Made by a program: the position numbers and the translations under genes
The notes under the pieces: model-generated
What the model saw: the letters and a program-made list of their open reading frames with translations, nothing else
Databases searched by the model: none
Told to the model about the DNA's origin: nothing
NCBI RefSeq assembly: GCF_003352465.1
Contig: NZ_CP031153.1
Location: 1,788,465 to 1,852,464, forward strand
DNA length: 64,000 nucleotides
Source of the DNA: Kordia sp. SMS9
GTDB taxonomy: Bacteria > Bacteroidota > Bacteroidia > Flavobacteriales > Flavobacteriaceae
Direction: 5' to 3'
In this document: positions 1 through 8,768 of the stretch, in pieces
How positions within the stretch are numbered: position 1 is the stretch's first letter
Layout of the letters: each line of letters begins with the position of its first letter

Positions 1-183
1 GTTTTCTTCTTTTTTTAATGAGGAAGTAATTTTTTCTAAAGAAAAGGTTTTGTCAAGATACGCGCGTAGGTCTTTTTTATCACGAAACAGATTTCCAAAG
101 GTTTCTGAAAATGTAATTTTTGCTAGTAATGAAATAAATTTTGCGTCCTTAGGAACTGCTTTTCGGATGGTATGCTTTTCCAT
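1..183 (-). CDS. GNAT-family N-acetyltransferase, N-terminal fragment
   Basis: The minus-strand frame opens with ATG at 183 and runs off the left edge, giving 61 residues beginning MEKHTIRKAVPKDAKFISLL. The start IRKA..KDA and the downstream TFSETFG resemble the first strand and helix of GNAT acetyltransferases, which move an acetyl group from acetyl-CoA to an amine. The acetyl-CoA-binding part lies outside the window, so the substrate cannot be guessed. It may follow the AraC/VOC operon on the same strand; the 149 bases between them show no clear terminator. Confidence 0.6.
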   Translation of the reverse strand, partial: MEKHTIRKAVPKDAKFISLLAKITFSETFGNLFRDKKDLRAYLDKTFSLEKITSSLKKEEN

Positions 184-332
184 GCTTTTTCTAAAACCTT
201 GATCTGTAGTTGTGTTGTATTGCGCTTCTTTTTGTAAGTAAACGACACAAAAAGCAGAATAGTATCAAGATTGTTTGAAAGTTTGTAAATCAATGTTGAT
301 TTGCTGTAAATTTTCTTTCAAAAAGATGCCTT

Positions 333-881
333 TTACTTTAAATTCAATTGCCAAGACACACCAAATCGGTCTTCAAGAAACGTAAACTTTGAGCTGAAAC
401 CATAATTGTCTAACGGCATTAGAATTTTTCCGTTTTCCGATAGTTTTGCTAGAAGGTTTTCAATTTCTTCGTTGGTTTTGCATTCTACCCAAATAGAAAC
501 TGCGGGCGAAAATCCCCATGCATGCTTTATATAACTATCGCTACACGCAAATCGACTTCCGTTCAATTCAAAGGTTGCCACCATGATCGTTCCTTCTTTG
601 GCTGGACCATCTTTTCCATAACGCTGTACATCTAAGATGTTGGAATTTTCAAATAAACCCACATAGAAATTCATGGCTTCTTCGGCATTGTTTTCTTGAA
701 ATGTCAAAAACGTTTTGATTGGTTTTTCCGCAGGCATTGACGCTTTTTCTTTTATGTTTTGTAGCAAACTATCAATCTTGGTTTTTAGCAACGTTATTTT
801 TTCGTTAGCCTGTTCATTTAGTTGATGATCTTTACAACTACATGTCAGTACAATGATTAATATGACTAGAATTTTTTTCAT
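333..881 (-). CDS. VOC-superfamily (PhnB-like) lipoprotein
   Basis: 182 residues. An N-terminal lipoprotein signal ends in the lipobox LTCSC (Cys about 16), so the protein is probably anchored in the cell envelope. After a short Lys-rich linker, residues about 55-180 form one PhnB-like VOC domain: KTFLTFQENNAEEAMNFY at its start, GxxFACSDS in the middle and a DRFGVSWQL end, which is typical of the PhnB/3-demethylubiquinone methyltransferase-like group. Most PhnB-like proteins are cytosolic, so the lipid anchor is unusual. It lies 11 nt after the next VOC gene and is probably the last gene of an AraC-VOC-VOC operon. The substrate is unknown. Confidence 0.75.
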   Translation of the reverse strand: MKKILVILIIVLTCSCKDHQLNEQANEKITLLKTKIDSLLQNIKEKASMPAEKPIKTFLTFQENNAEEAMNFYVGLFENSNILDVQRYGKDGPAKEGTIMVATFELNGSRFACSDSYIKHAWGFSPAVSIWVECKTNEEIENLLAKLSENGKILMPLDNYGFSSKFTFLEDRFGVSWQLNLK

Positions 882-892
882 TTTGAAAGATT

Positions 893-1288
893 TTAAAGTG
901 TTTCTACAAGTTGTATATTATTTCCACAAGTGTCGTTTAACACGGCAACTTTTACAGTTCCGACTGTGGTGGGTTTTACACTAAATTCCACGCCAAGCTT
1001 TGTCAATCGGTCATATTCTTCATCAACACTATCTACATCAAACTGTGTGTATGGAAATCCTGCTTCCATCAACGCATCTTGAAATACTTTGCTAGGTTCA
1101 AAGTGTAATGGTGCTGGTTCTAATAACAATTCTGGACCGTCTTGCCAATCTTTTGAAACCAAGGTCAGCCATCTATTTCCACCTTCTAGTGGCGTATCTT
1201 TCTTTTTTAGGAAACCTAATTTTTTTGTGTAAAATTGCAATGCTTTTTCTTGATCGCGAACGGGAATGCTGATGAGTGTTACTTTCAT
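893..1288 (-). CDS. VOC family protein (glyoxalase/bleomycin-resistance fold)
   Basis: 131 residues, one complete VOC domain made of two beta-alpha-beta-beta-beta units. The start MKVTLISIPVRDQEKALQFY and the end TCGNNIQLVE match the glyoxalase/extradiol-dioxygenase superfamily. A metal-ligand Glu is plausible near the C-terminus (QLVE). The family covers isomerases, resistance proteins and dioxygenases, and nothing here fixes the substrate. It sits between a downstream VOC lipoprotein (11 nt) and an upstream AraC regulator (47 nt), all on one strand. Confidence 0.8.
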   Translation of the reverse strand: MKVTLISIPVRDQEKALQFYTKKLGFLKKKDTPLEGGNRWLTLVSKDWQDGPELLLEPAPLHFEPSKVFQDALMEAGFPYTQFDVDSVDEEYDRLTKLGVEFSVKPTTVGTVKVAVLNDTCGNNIQLVETL

Positions 1289-1335
1289 GTCAGTTGTTTT
1301 TTTATGATAAAATTCAAAGCTACTGCTTCAAACGT

Positions 1336-1725
1336 TTAGATGCTTCTCGAAAGTTGCTCTTTTTGGTATTCGCTAGGCGATTTGCCTGTTTTGACTTTAA
1401 ACAATGCACTAAACGAACCTAAACTTTCAAATCCGACTGCAAAACAAGTTTCCGTCACTGACATGCCGTTTTTTAGTTGCTCTTTCGATTTTGCAATGCG
1501 AATATCTATCAAATATTGTCTCGGCGTCATGCCATAATATTTTTTAAAAAGGCGTAATAAATGATATTTGGAAGTAAAGCGAATGTGCGAAAGGAAATCT
1601 AAATTCAGTGTGGTTTCATAATGATTTTCAATGTAATTCTTTGTCGCAATCACCGTTTCCAATTGTTTATCATTGGAATAACAACGTTCTTTAATTTGTT
1701 GTATTTTACTTTCGTAAAAGGTCAT
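1336..1725 (-). CDS. AraC-family transcriptional regulator, DNA-binding domain only
   Basis: 129 residues. Residues about 25-125 carry the two helix-turn-helix motifs of AraC/XylS proteins, including the second-helix pattern VTETCFAVGFESLGSFSALFK and the end KTGKSPSEYQ. No ligand-binding or dimerisation domain is present, so it is a stand-alone AraC domain of SoxS/MarA size. As first gene of the AraC-VOC-VOC operon it probably regulates its own operon. The GFxSxxxFSxxFKxxxGxSPxxYR signature is nearly intact. Confidence 0.82.
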   Translation of the reverse strand: MTFYESKIQQIKERCYSNDKQLETVIATKNYIENHYETTLNLDFLSHIRFTSKYHLLRLFKKYYGMTPRQYLIDIRIAKSKEQLKNGMSVTETCFAVGFESLGSFSALFKVKTGKSPSEYQKEQLSRSI

Positions 1726-1816
1726 GTTGTGTGTTGAAACGTGTTTTTAAATCGTTGCTAAGTGAGTATTACAGGAATTTCTGTTGTTTCATACTAGCAA
1801 GTTAATTTGCTTATAC

Positions 1817-1839
1817 AGCTTTAGTTATTGACTAAAGCT
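1817..1839. other. 9-bp perfect inverted repeat between mgtE and the AraC gene
   Basis: AGCTTTAGT (1817-1825) pairs with ACTAAAGCT (1831-1839) around a TATTG loop. It lies 43 nt beyond the mgtE stop and about 90 nt upstream of the AraC start. It has no T-run on the minus strand. It may be a weak mgtE terminator or an operator for the AraC operon. Confidence 0.4.
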
Positions 1840-1881
1840 AACAAGAATTTTGATCATTTTCAAAGTAACAGACGTACTTTT

Positions 1882-3234
1882 TTAAATTCCAATGATCAAT
1901 TTCGCAATTAAGAAGTAAATTAAAATTCCGAAGATATCGTTGCTCGTTGTGATAAAAGGTCCTGTTGCAATGGCTGGATCAATGCCGCGTTTGTCTAAAA
2001 ATAACGGCACAAAGGTTCCAATGATTCCTGCGACAATGATGACAATGACTAATGATGCCGAAATTGCCAATGCTATGATCGGATTTTCTTTCCAAATCCA
2101 AACGACAAAGAATAGAATAATTGCCAACGCAATTCCGTTCAACAACGCCAACAACATTTCTTTCCATAAACGCGTATTGATGCTTCCTTTAATATCGTTA
2201 TTTGCCAAACCTTGCACAATAATCGCGCTCGATTGTACGCCCACATTTCCCGCCATCGCGGCAATCAAAGGTGTAAAAAAGAAGAGAATGGCGTGATTGC
2301 TAATCATTTCTTCAAAACCTTCCATAATGGCTGCCGCACCAATTCCACCGACCAATCCTAAGAATAACCAAGGTAAACGTGCACGTGTGAGTTGCCAAAT
2401 GCTATCATCGGCTTCTACATCTTGTGTAATACCAGCAGCTAATTGGTAATCTTTTTCAGCTTCTTCACGAATGACATCTACAATATCATCAATTGTAATA
2501 CGCCCTACCAATCGCTTCATTTCGTCTACTACGGGAATGGCTTCCAGATCGTATTTTGACATGACTTTGGCAACATCTTCGGCTTTGTCATGCACATTTA
2601 CATAATCTACTTTGGGAATATATACATCTTTAATTGGCGTTCGCGTGGATGTTGTGAGCAAGTCTTTTAATGAAAGTCTTCCTTTCAACGTATCTTCATC
2701 ATCTACCACATAAATGGAATGCACACGGGTGACTTCTTCTGCTTGTTTGCGCATTTCTTTTACGCAAGTCATCACATTCCAATTTTCGTTCACCCAAACC
2801 AATTCTTTTGCCATTAATCCACCTGCGGTATCTTCATCATAACGCAGTAATTCTACAATTTCCTTGGCATGTTCGCGGTCTTCTAACTCTGAAATTACAG
2901 CTTCTTTTCGTTCTTCAGGAAGTTCCGAAATAATATCTGCTGCATCATCCGTATCGAGTTCGTCAATTTCTTCGGCGATTTCTTTGGCAGAAAGATTTTC
3001 CAGAATTTTTTCACGTACGTCATCATCAACTTCCGTAAGAATGTCCGAAGTTTTTTCACTGTCTAACAGCTTGATGATATACGTAGCTTCTTCAAGATTT
3101 AAATCGTCAATAATTTCAGCAATATCCGCATAGTGAACTTCTTCTAGTAATGCTAGAAGTGCCGGATCTTTTTGTTCCTCAATGAGTTGTTGTACATTCT
3201 CAATGAGTTCATCGCTGAGTTTAAACGGAGTCAT
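1882..3234 (-). CDS. mgtE: magnesium transporter MgtE
   Basis: 450 residues, normal length for MgtE. The order is an N-terminal superhelical domain (about 1-130, acidic, with the DIAEIIDDL and [15 protein letters not shown] repeats), a CBS pair (about 135-255) and five membrane helices (about 285-450). The membrane part contains the signature segments [25 protein letters not shown] and the C-terminal pore helix with [17 protein letters not shown]. MgtE is a Mg2+-gated inner-membrane channel whose CBS and N domains sense cytosolic Mg2+. Its start overlaps the rsmA stop by 14 nt, so the two are probably translated from one mRNA. Confidence 0.96.
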   Translation of the reverse strand: MTPFKLSDELIENVQQLIEEQKDPALLALLEEVHYADIAEIIDDLNLEEATYIIKLLDSEKTSDILTEVDDDVREKILENLSAKEIAEEIDELDTDDAADIISELPEERKEAVISELEDREHAKEIVELLRYDEDTAGGLMAKELVWVNENWNVMTCVKEMRKQAEEVTRVHSIYVVDDEDTLKGRLSLKDLLTTSTRTPIKDVYIPKVDYVNVHDKAEDVAKVMSKYDLEAIPVVDEMKRLVGRITIDDIVDVIREEAEKDYQLAAGITQDVEADDSIWQLTRARLPWLFLGLVGGIGAAAIMEGFEEMISNHAILFFFTPLIAAMAGNVGVQSSAIIVQGLANNDIKGSINTRLWKEMLLALLNGIALAIILFFVVWIWKENPIIALAISASLVIVIIVAGIIGTFVPLFLDKRGIDPAIATGPFITTSNDIFGILIYFLIAKLIIGI

Positions 3235-4003
3235 TTGCTATCTTGATGGTTAAATCTACAAAACCTTGCACACTAAGTTGCTCTGGTCGCAGCCCAAAGA
3301 TAGTATCTTCTTTTAAATTATCGGAAAGATTGAATGTTTTTAAACTGTTACGAAGTGTTTTTCTTCGCTGTTGAAACGCCATTTTTACCACTCGGTAGAA
3401 GAGTTTTTCATCGCACGGAAGTGTATAATTTTCTTTTCGGATGAGTCGCATCACACCAGAATCTACTTTTGGTGGCGGATTGAACACGTCTGGCGGCACT
3501 GTAAATAAATATTCTGCTTCGTAAAAAGCTTGGGTCAACACCGACAAAATTCCATAAGTTTTGTTGCCATGTGGTGCGCAAATACGTTGTGCGACTTCCT
3601 TTTGAAACATGCCGCTAAATTCAGGAATTTGATCGCGCAGTTCTAAGGTTTTAAATACGATTTGTGTGGAAATGTTATATGGAAAGTTTCCAATGATGGC
3701 AAACGGTTCGTCGTGAAACGTATTTTTGAGATTGTACTTTAGGAAATCTTCTTCCAAAATACGATCGGAGAGTTGTAAATAATGTGCTCGCAAATACGCA
3801 ACTGATTCTGTGTCAATTTCACAAACGTAGGTTTTGACGGGTTTTTCGAGTAAATATTTGGTCAAAACGCCCATGCCTGGACCAATTTCCAATACATTTT
3901 CATAGCCTTGCAGCGAAAGCGTGTCAGCAATGCGTTGTGCGACTTCTTCATCTTTTAAAAAATGCTGTCCTAAATATTTTTTGGGGCTGACCTTGTTGCT
4001 CAT
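3221..4003 (-). CDS. rsmA: 16S rRNA (adenine(1518)-N6/adenine(1519)-N6)-dimethyltransferase RsmA (KsgA)
   Basis: 260 residues, the usual length. It dimethylates two adjacent adenines in the helix 45 loop of 16S rRNA. Visible motifs are [11 protein letters not shown] at the N-terminus, the SAM-binding [12 protein letters not shown], the catalytic NFPYNIS and the substrate-site [10 protein letters not shown]. The C-terminal domain contains [10 protein letters not shown] and is complete. It lies upstream of mgtE (14-nt overlap) and 17 nt downstream of a small membrane-protein gene. Confidence 0.97.
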   Translation of the reverse strand: MSNKVSPKKYLGQHFLKDEEVAQRIADTLSLQGYENVLEIGPGMGVLTKYLLEKPVKTYVCEIDTESVAYLRAHYLQLSDRILEEDFLKYNLKNTFHDEPFAIIGNFPYNISTQIVFKTLELRDQIPEFSGMFQKEVAQRICAPHGNKTYGILSVLTQAFYEAEYLFTVPPDVFNPPPKVDSGVMRLIRKENYTLPCDEKLFYRVVKMAFQQRRKTLRNSLKTFNLSDNLKEDTIFGLRPEQLSVQGFVDLTIKIANDSV

Positions 4004-4020
4004 GTGTATAAATTAGTGGT

Positions 4021-4458
4021 TTAGGCAGTTTGAATACGTTCTGTTAAAAATGCTTCAATTTCTTTTCGGTCTTTTTTGGAAAACCATGAAAGTTCAATAT
4101 CGTATTGTTTTCCTTCTTTGGAAAGTACAAACGGTTCGCTTCCGCCTTTTCCAGGATGATAGGACGCCAATTCTTCAAATTTCTTTTTGAAACGATTGGT
4201 TCTGATCATCGTTTCATTGATAGTTATTTGCGGTTTTCCTCGCAGGAGAATGATCAAGATAAACAACAAACAAATAATGCCGAATACAATATTCATCACA
4301 TATTCAATAGCGACTAAGTTTTTACGGAATTTGATGCTGAGTGTTTCTGCAATTTGATCAGAAAGTTCGGTAATGATATAGAAAAACACACCGAGAACGA
4401 TGATGATCAGAATCGCTTTGATAAAATAGGCTAGTTGTGAATAATATCTTTTCTCCAT
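4021..4458 (-). CDS. uncharacterised membrane protein with two N-terminal helices
   Basis: 145 residues, no family recognised. There are two strongly hydrophobic segments (about 8-28, with FIKAILIIIVLGVFFYIIT, and about 50-70, with IVFGIICLLFILIILL) joined by a basic loop, followed by a soluble tail that ends in KKDRKEIEAFLTERI. This is a two-helix inner-membrane protein with a cytosolic or periplasmic C-terminal domain. It sits between a DUF4286 gene (6 nt) and rsmA (17 nt), so it is probably part of that operon. Confidence 0.6.
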   Translation of the reverse strand: MEKRYYSQLAYFIKAILIIIVLGVFFYIITELSDQIAETLSIKFRKNLVAIEYVMNIVFGIICLLFILIILLRGKPQITINETMIRTNRFKKKFEELASYHPGKGGSEPFVLSKEGKQYDIELSWFSKKDRKEIEAFLTERIQTA

Positions 4459-4464
4459 CTTCTC

Positions 4465-4779
4465 TTACGCTTTAAAGTCTTCTATTATTTTTAATTCGGT
4501 ACGGAAACCTAGCATGGTATCGGCAAATTTTTTCATGCCTTCTTCGCGCAATCGCGGTGCATCTTCTTCGTAATACGCATCTAAATCGGCGCGTGATTTT
4601 GCGGTGTATTGCACAGAATACGTAGTGCCGCCATCTTCTTCTTCCACCAATACTTGAGAGAATCGGGCAGTGGTGAATTTCCCTGTTGCCAACACGTCGG
4701 GAATGTGTGTTTTCATCCAGCTTAAAAATTCTTCGTGAACGCTATCTGCAATGTTGATTGTTACGTTGTAAATGTACAT
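4465..4779 (-). CDS. DUF4286 family protein
   Basis: 104 residues with the pattern of DUF4286: MYIYNVTINIADSVHEEFLSW at the start, ARFSQVLVEEEDGGTTYSVQY in the middle and a FADTMLGFRTELKII end. The fold is expected to be a small ferredoxin-like (dimeric alpha/beta barrel) domain. It is a conserved cytosolic protein of unknown function in Bacteroidota. It is the first gene of the group DUF4286, two-helix membrane protein, rsmA, mgtE. Confidence 0.8.
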   Translation of the reverse strand: MYIYNVTINIADSVHEEFLSWMKTHIPDVLATGKFTTARFSQVLVEEEDGGTTYSVQYTAKSRADLDAYYEEDAPRLREEGMKKFADTMLGFRTELKIIEDFKA

Positions 4780-4900
4780 ACAAGTGTTTTGTAATGAACT
4801 GCAAAATTACGGTTTTACCGTGAATTATGTCTTTATTTATGATGGAATTCAAGATTGATATTGAGTTTATTGTAATAGTTTAGCCGTTAGAATTAATAAT

Positions 4901-4997
4901 TGTCTCTTCGAGCGCAGTCGAGAAGCTAAGGAAAAATTCTACTTTTATAGAATCTCGATAGCTTCGCTAGGTACTTTCAGTAATGCTCGATTTGACA
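4901..4997. repeat. dispersed intergenic inverted repeat (TCGAG type)
   Basis: The left end TGTC-tctt-CGAGC (4901-4913) is the inverse of the right end GCTCG-attt-GACA (4985-4997). The inside contains CGAGAAG and TCTCGAT, also in inverted orientation. The same end design occurs at 51232-51343, and partial copies occur at 22285-22313 and 23771-23825. This looks like a small non-coding palindromic repeat family common in flavobacterial intergenic DNA. It sits between the TPR gene end and the DUF4286 promoter region. Confidence 0.6.
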
Positions 4998-5068
4998 TTT
5001 TTGTTTTTAAACTTTGGGAATCGAAATTAAAGAATAATTTTTCTTATTTAAAAGATTTCAAGGAAGTG

Positions 5069-6862
5069 TTAATTCACCGCATCACCACGCAACCTGCGAT
5101 ACGCTTTTTGCGCTTCTACATAATGAATACTGTCTTGATGATTGAATATGATTTCTTCAAAGTATTGCTTGGCTTTTTCAGGATCGTCAAAATGGTTGAG
5201 GTAGAGTTGTGCCATGGCAAAATACGCGTCGTCTGCGAGAATGTCTTCTTTGTAAAACTCAATAATTTTTTTGTAATTTAAACGCGCTTTGTCAAATTCA
5301 TCACGTTTTTCATAGAGTTTTGCTTGCATGAATAAGGCTTCATCTTCAATTTTTTCTCCTTTGTGATTTTGCAAAATTTCTTCCAACTTGGCAATGGCTT
5401 CTGTTTCTTTTTTTTGATACGATAGCAAGTCTGCTTTTGCATATTTTTTCAACGCTGTTTGTGTAGAATCTTCTAAGGAATTATCAGAAATGATCAATTT
5501 GAGTTGCAAAGCATCATTCGCAATGAGTTGTGAAACAGACGATTTTAATACTTTGAGTTGCGTTTCTGCCCAAGCAAAATCACCTTTGTAATAACTGGTT
5601 CGCGCTACCCGAAAACGTGCTTCTTGTCCTTTGACATCATTTTTCAAGGCTTTTTGTACTTGTGAAAAGTAGATTAATGCCTGATTGAATTGCTCTTGAT
5701 ACACCAAAATATCACCCAAAGCCAATTTGACAACTGCCGCTTGACGTAAGGTCAATTTGAGTTCTGTGGCTTCTTTTAAATAGGCAATTCCAGCTTCCGG
5801 ATCGTTTTTTTGGAATGCTAAAAAATTCGCATAATCGCGTTGTAATAATATCGTTCGGAAGTTACGTCCGTATTCTGCTAATAATGCTTCAAATCGTTGC
5901 TGAATTTCGTCATAGTTTCCATCTGCCACAGCGTCAATATCCAGTTGCAATAAGTTTTGAGACGCACGAATGATGGTCATATCTTGTGTAGAATTGTCAA
6001 TGATATAATTTAGAATTTCGCGCGCTGTTTCATCATCACCATCTTCAATGCTCAGGTTTGCCAACTCAAAAATGCGTTGTAATGAATAATCGCCATTCAT
6101 GTAAATAGCTTTCTCTTGAATGAACGCTCTTTTGTATTGTTTTTGCTGAATAAATAACCAGCTCAACAATTCGTTCCACAATAAGTTTGGTTCTTCTTGA
6201 TTGCGTTTGAGCAATAATTTTCGAAAGAGTGTATTGTTTTCGTTATTCGGATCATTCCGTAAAAATTGACTGATAATTCGTTGCGAATAGCCTTTTTGCT
6301 CTTCGCGATTTTTGATCAAATCCAAATAGCTAGAAAACATTTTTTCAATGTCTCCTTTTTCACCATAAATACGCGCTATGTTGTTGAGGAAATTGTAATT
6401 TGGATTTTCTTCCATGGCGTATTTGTACACTCGCAAGGCATAATCTAACAAAGATTTTTTTTCAAACGCACGACCAATACTATACGAAGCAGAAATTTTC
6501 TGCTGTGTGTAGGCAACGGCTTTTTCATAATAACTATTTGCAATGATGGAATCGCGTTTTAGATCGTAATTAAAACCTGTTTCTACATATAAAATAGGAT
6601 TCAACCGTTTTAGCGTTGGATTTTCTATTTCTGCTAACAATAGTTTTTCAGCAGTTTCAAAATCTTCCAATTGCTGGTAACTATTGATCATTCCAATAAA
6701 ATAATTGATTTTCCGCGGCGCGCTTTTATAGAGTTTTTCAAAAGCTACAATGGCTTTTTTGTATTCTCCTTTTTCATAATATTGTTGCGCCAATGCATCA
6801 TTTTGCGCCCATGTTTGGGTACACATTGCCATACTGAAAATGAGGAATAAGAAGATACGCAT
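5069..6862 (-). CDS. secreted tetratricopeptide-repeat protein
   Basis: 597 residues from ATG 6862. A signal peptide (MRIFLFLIFSMAMCTQTWAQ) is followed by a long array of TPR helices across the whole protein (for example QQYYEKGEYKKAIVAFEKLY at the start and FDKARLNYKKIIEFY near the end). An upstream in-frame ATG at 6889 was rejected because a TATCTTTG -10-like box lies at 6885-6878, so transcription should start inside that extension. The role is probably scaffolding in the periplasm or at the outer membrane. The gene lies between serS and the DUF4286/rsmA group. Confidence 0.8.
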   Translation of the reverse strand: MRIFLFLIFSMAMCTQTWAQNDALAQQYYEKGEYKKAIVAFEKLYKSAPRKINYFIGMINSYQQLEDFETAEKLLLAEIENPTLKRLNPILYVETGFNYDLKRDSIIANSYYEKAVAYTQQKISASYSIGRAFEKKSLLDYALRVYKYAMEENPNYNFLNNIARIYGEKGDIEKMFSSYLDLIKNREEQKGYSQRIISQFLRNDPNNENNTLFRKLLLKRNQEEPNLLWNELLSWLFIQQKQYKRAFIQEKAIYMNGDYSLQRIFELANLSIEDGDDETAREILNYIIDNSTQDMTIIRASQNLLQLDIDAVADGNYDEIQQRFEALLAEYGRNFRTILLQRDYANFLAFQKNDPEAGIAYLKEATELKLTLRQAAVVKLALGDILVYQEQFNQALIYFSQVQKALKNDVKGQEARFRVARTSYYKGDFAWAETQLKVLKSSVSQLIANDALQLKLIISDNSLEDSTQTALKKYAKADLLSYQKKETEAIAKLEEILQNHKGEKIEDEALFMQAKLYEKRDEFDKARLNYKKIIEFYKEDILADDAYFAMAQLYLNHFDDPEKAKQYFEEIIFNHQDSIHYVEAQKAYRRLRGDAVN

Positions 6863-6877
6863 AGAAAAGCTTTTATT

Positions 6878-6885
6878 CAAAGATA
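6878..6885 (-). promoter_or_regulatory. -7 box TATCTTTG of the TPR gene
   Basis: On the minus strand TATCTTTG fits the Bacteroidota TAnnTTTG consensus. The distance to ATG 6862 (15 nt) gives a short leader. It decides the start codon, because the longer reading would begin upstream of the expected transcription start. Confidence 0.5.
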
Positions 6886-7036
6886 ACATAAAGTATGTTA
6901 AGAAAATGGTAACGCTGGATTTTTAGACGCGCTTCGCTTTTAGACTCACGCTTTCGCGCTGTTAGATTTTGGATTTTTGTTGTTACAAGGTTAAAATTTG
7001 CGATAGCTGTTGTGAGTTTGCAACTTGACAACAGCA

Positions 7037-7169
7037 AAATGCCTGAGCGATGACTCAGGCATTTCTATAGCTATAAATTCCATAGATTAAAACTATTTAA
7101 AACTAGGTTTGGGTATATAGCATTTTTTGTTAAGCTCGAATATGATACGTACTAGCTATTAATCTATGG
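7037..7169. other. structured intergenic region between serS and the TPR gene
   Basis: Two pairings are visible. A perfect 11-bp hairpin AAATGCCTGAG (7037-7047) pairs with CTCAGGCATTT (7054-7064) around a 6-nt loop. A perfect 11-bp arm CCATAGATTAA (7080-7090) pairs with TTAATCTATGG (7159-7169). No ORF is present. On the minus strand the 7064-7037 hairpin would come last and is followed by TTTTGC, so a small RNA of about 130 nt is possible. The rest of the 6890-7236 gap holds only AT-rich spacer with a short GCGAAGCG-type sequence near 6930-6950. Confidence 0.35.
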
Positions 7170-7230
7170 ATTACGCACCACATTTTGATTAAAAATTGGG
7201 AGTACAAATCTAATCAAATTATCGACAAAA

Positions 7231-7266
7231 AGCAAAAAACATCGACAAAATACATTGTCGATGTTT
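7231..7266 (-). terminator. serS intrinsic terminator
   Basis: A perfect 12-bp stem pairs 7237-7248 with 7255-7266 around a 6-nt loop. On the minus strand it is followed by TTTTTTGC. It lies 30 nt beyond the serS stop. Confidence 0.85.
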
Positions 7267-7296
7267 AAAAAAAGTATATTTTTAATCGTTTTATAG

Positions 7297-8568
7297 TTAC
7301 GAAATCATATCGAAACCTGTGTATTTGCGCAATACTTCTGGAATTTCAATGCCGTTTTCGGTTTGGTAATTTTCTAAGATTCCTGCTAAGACTCTTGGCA
7401 AAGCCAACGCACTTCCGTTTAATGTATGTGCTAATTGTTTTTTACCGTCTTTATCTTTGATTCTGAGTTTTAAACGATTTGCTTGAAAGGTTTCAAAGTT
7501 AGATACCGAACTGATTTCCAACCAACGATCTTGCGCCGTTGAAAATACTTCAAAATCGTAGGTCAATGCTGCGGTAAATCCTAAATCGCCACCACACAAA
7601 CGTAAAATTCGGTACGGAAGTTTCAATTCTTCCAACATTTCTTTGATGTGATTTACCATACCGTCTAATGCTGCATACGAATTTTCAGGACGTTCAATAC
7701 GTACAATTTCCACTTTGTCAAACTGATGCAAACGATTCAATCCGCGTACATGCGCTCCGTAACTTCCTGCTTCACGGCGAAAACACGGTGTGTAGCCTGT
7801 ACAACAAATTGGCAAATCTTCCGCTTTTAGCAAATCGCCACGAAACATATTCGTCACCGGAACTTCTGCTGTGGGAATCAAATACAAATCGTCTGCAGTT
7901 ACATGATACATTTGTCCTTCTTTGTCTGGCAACTGACCTGTTCCGTACCCAGAAGCTTCATTTACCAAATGTGGCACTTGATATTCTGTGTAACCAGCAT
8001 CTGTATTTTTATCTAAAAAATACTGAATCAACGCACGTTGCAAACGCGCACCTTTTCCTTTATACACAGGAAATCCAGCACCTGCAATTTTATTTCCGAG
8101 TTCAAAATCGATAATGTCGTATTTCTTTACGAGTTCCCAATGTGGTTGCGCATTTTCATGCAACGTAGGAATCTCACCTTTGCGAAACACTTCTTCGTTA
8201 TCTTCTTCGCTATTTCCCGCAGGAACTAAGTCATTTGGTACATTTGGAATTGTATATAAAAGTTCAGGAAGTGCTTCTTCCTTTGCTTTCAATTCCGTTT
8301 TCAAACCTTCCGCTTTTGCTTTTAACTGCGAGCTTTTTTCACGTAAAATTTCTGCTTTTTGGCGTTCTCCACTTTTAAACAACTGTCCAATTTCCTTCGA
8401 TAATTTATTAGAGGACGCTAAGGTGTTGTCTAATTCCACCTGTAAACTTCGGCGTGCTTCATCCAACGAAACCACTTCGTTTACAACGTCAGTGGCATCA
8501 AAATTTCGCTTCTTCAAAGCTTCAATAATTTCGGCTTTGTGTTCTCTAATAAATTGTAATTGTAACAT
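7297..8568 (-). CDS. serS: serine--tRNA ligase
   Basis: 423 residues from ATG 8568 (MLQLQFIREHKAEIIEALKK), the normal bacterial SerRS length and start. It charges tRNA-Ser with serine. The N-terminal antiparallel coiled coil (about 30-105) is followed by the class II core with motif 2 (CFRREAGSYGAHVRGLNRLHQFDKVE) and motif 3 (LNGSALALPRVLAGILENYQ). The open frame extends 33 codons upstream, but those codons fall in a structured leader and do not resemble SerRS. The gene has its own terminator. Confidence 0.97.
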   Translation of the reverse strand: MLQLQFIREHKAEIIEALKKRNFDATDVVNEVVSLDEARRSLQVELDNTLASSNKLSKEIGQLFKSGERQKAEILREKSSQLKAKAEGLKTELKAKEEALPELLYTIPNVPNDLVPAGNSEEDNEEVFRKGEIPTLHENAQPHWELVKKYDIIDFELGNKIAGAGFPVYKGKGARLQRALIQYFLDKNTDAGYTEYQVPHLVNEASGYGTGQLPDKEGQMYHVTADDLYLIPTAEVPVTNMFRGDLLKAEDLPICCTGYTPCFRREAGSYGAHVRGLNRLHQFDKVEIVRIERPENSYAALDGMVNHIKEMLEELKLPYRILRLCGGDLGFTAALTYDFEVFSTAQDRWLEISSVSNFETFQANRLKLRIKDKDGKKQLAHTLNGSALALPRVLAGILENYQTENGIEIPEVLRKYTGFDMIS

Positions 8569-8696
8569 TTTGTTATGTTTTTGGCGTTTCCAAAAGTTTG
8601 CTTCGAGTACCTCAGCATACTTTTGGCCAGGCTTTCGGCAGTCGCTCTCTGCGAGGAGCTTCAACAATGCCTCAATCCTTAACGCGCGGATTCATG
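8569..8696 (-). promoter_or_regulatory. long, GC-rich, structured 5' leader of serS
   Basis: A TATTTTTG -7 box lies at 8710-8703 on the minus strand, which predicts a leader of about 125 nt. The leader is clearly richer in G+C than its surroundings. It contains a perfect CCAAAAGT/ACTTTTGG stem (plus-strand 8590-8597 with 8619-8626) and smaller nested GC-rich stems. No known riboswitch or T-box core was recognised. It may be a translational control element or a copy of a dispersed flavobacterial repeat. Confidence 0.4.
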
Positions 8697-8768
8697 AAGC
8701 CACAAAAATAATCAAATTCGAAGAATAGACGTAGTATTTTTTAGCTTAGAATGTGTGGAAATTGAAAA

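Noticed and set aside
6918..6965. GCGCTTCGC/GCGAAAGCG-type palindromic spacer
   Set aside because: Considered as a REP element; only one weak copy and no clear ends.
8569..8667. 33-codon N-terminal extension of SerRS
   Set aside because: It has no SerRS similarity, lies in the structured leader, and the enzyme is complete from 8568.
8114..8728. 204-codon plus-strand frame opposite serS
   Set aside because: Antisense of a fully conserved synthetase; no domain is recognisable.
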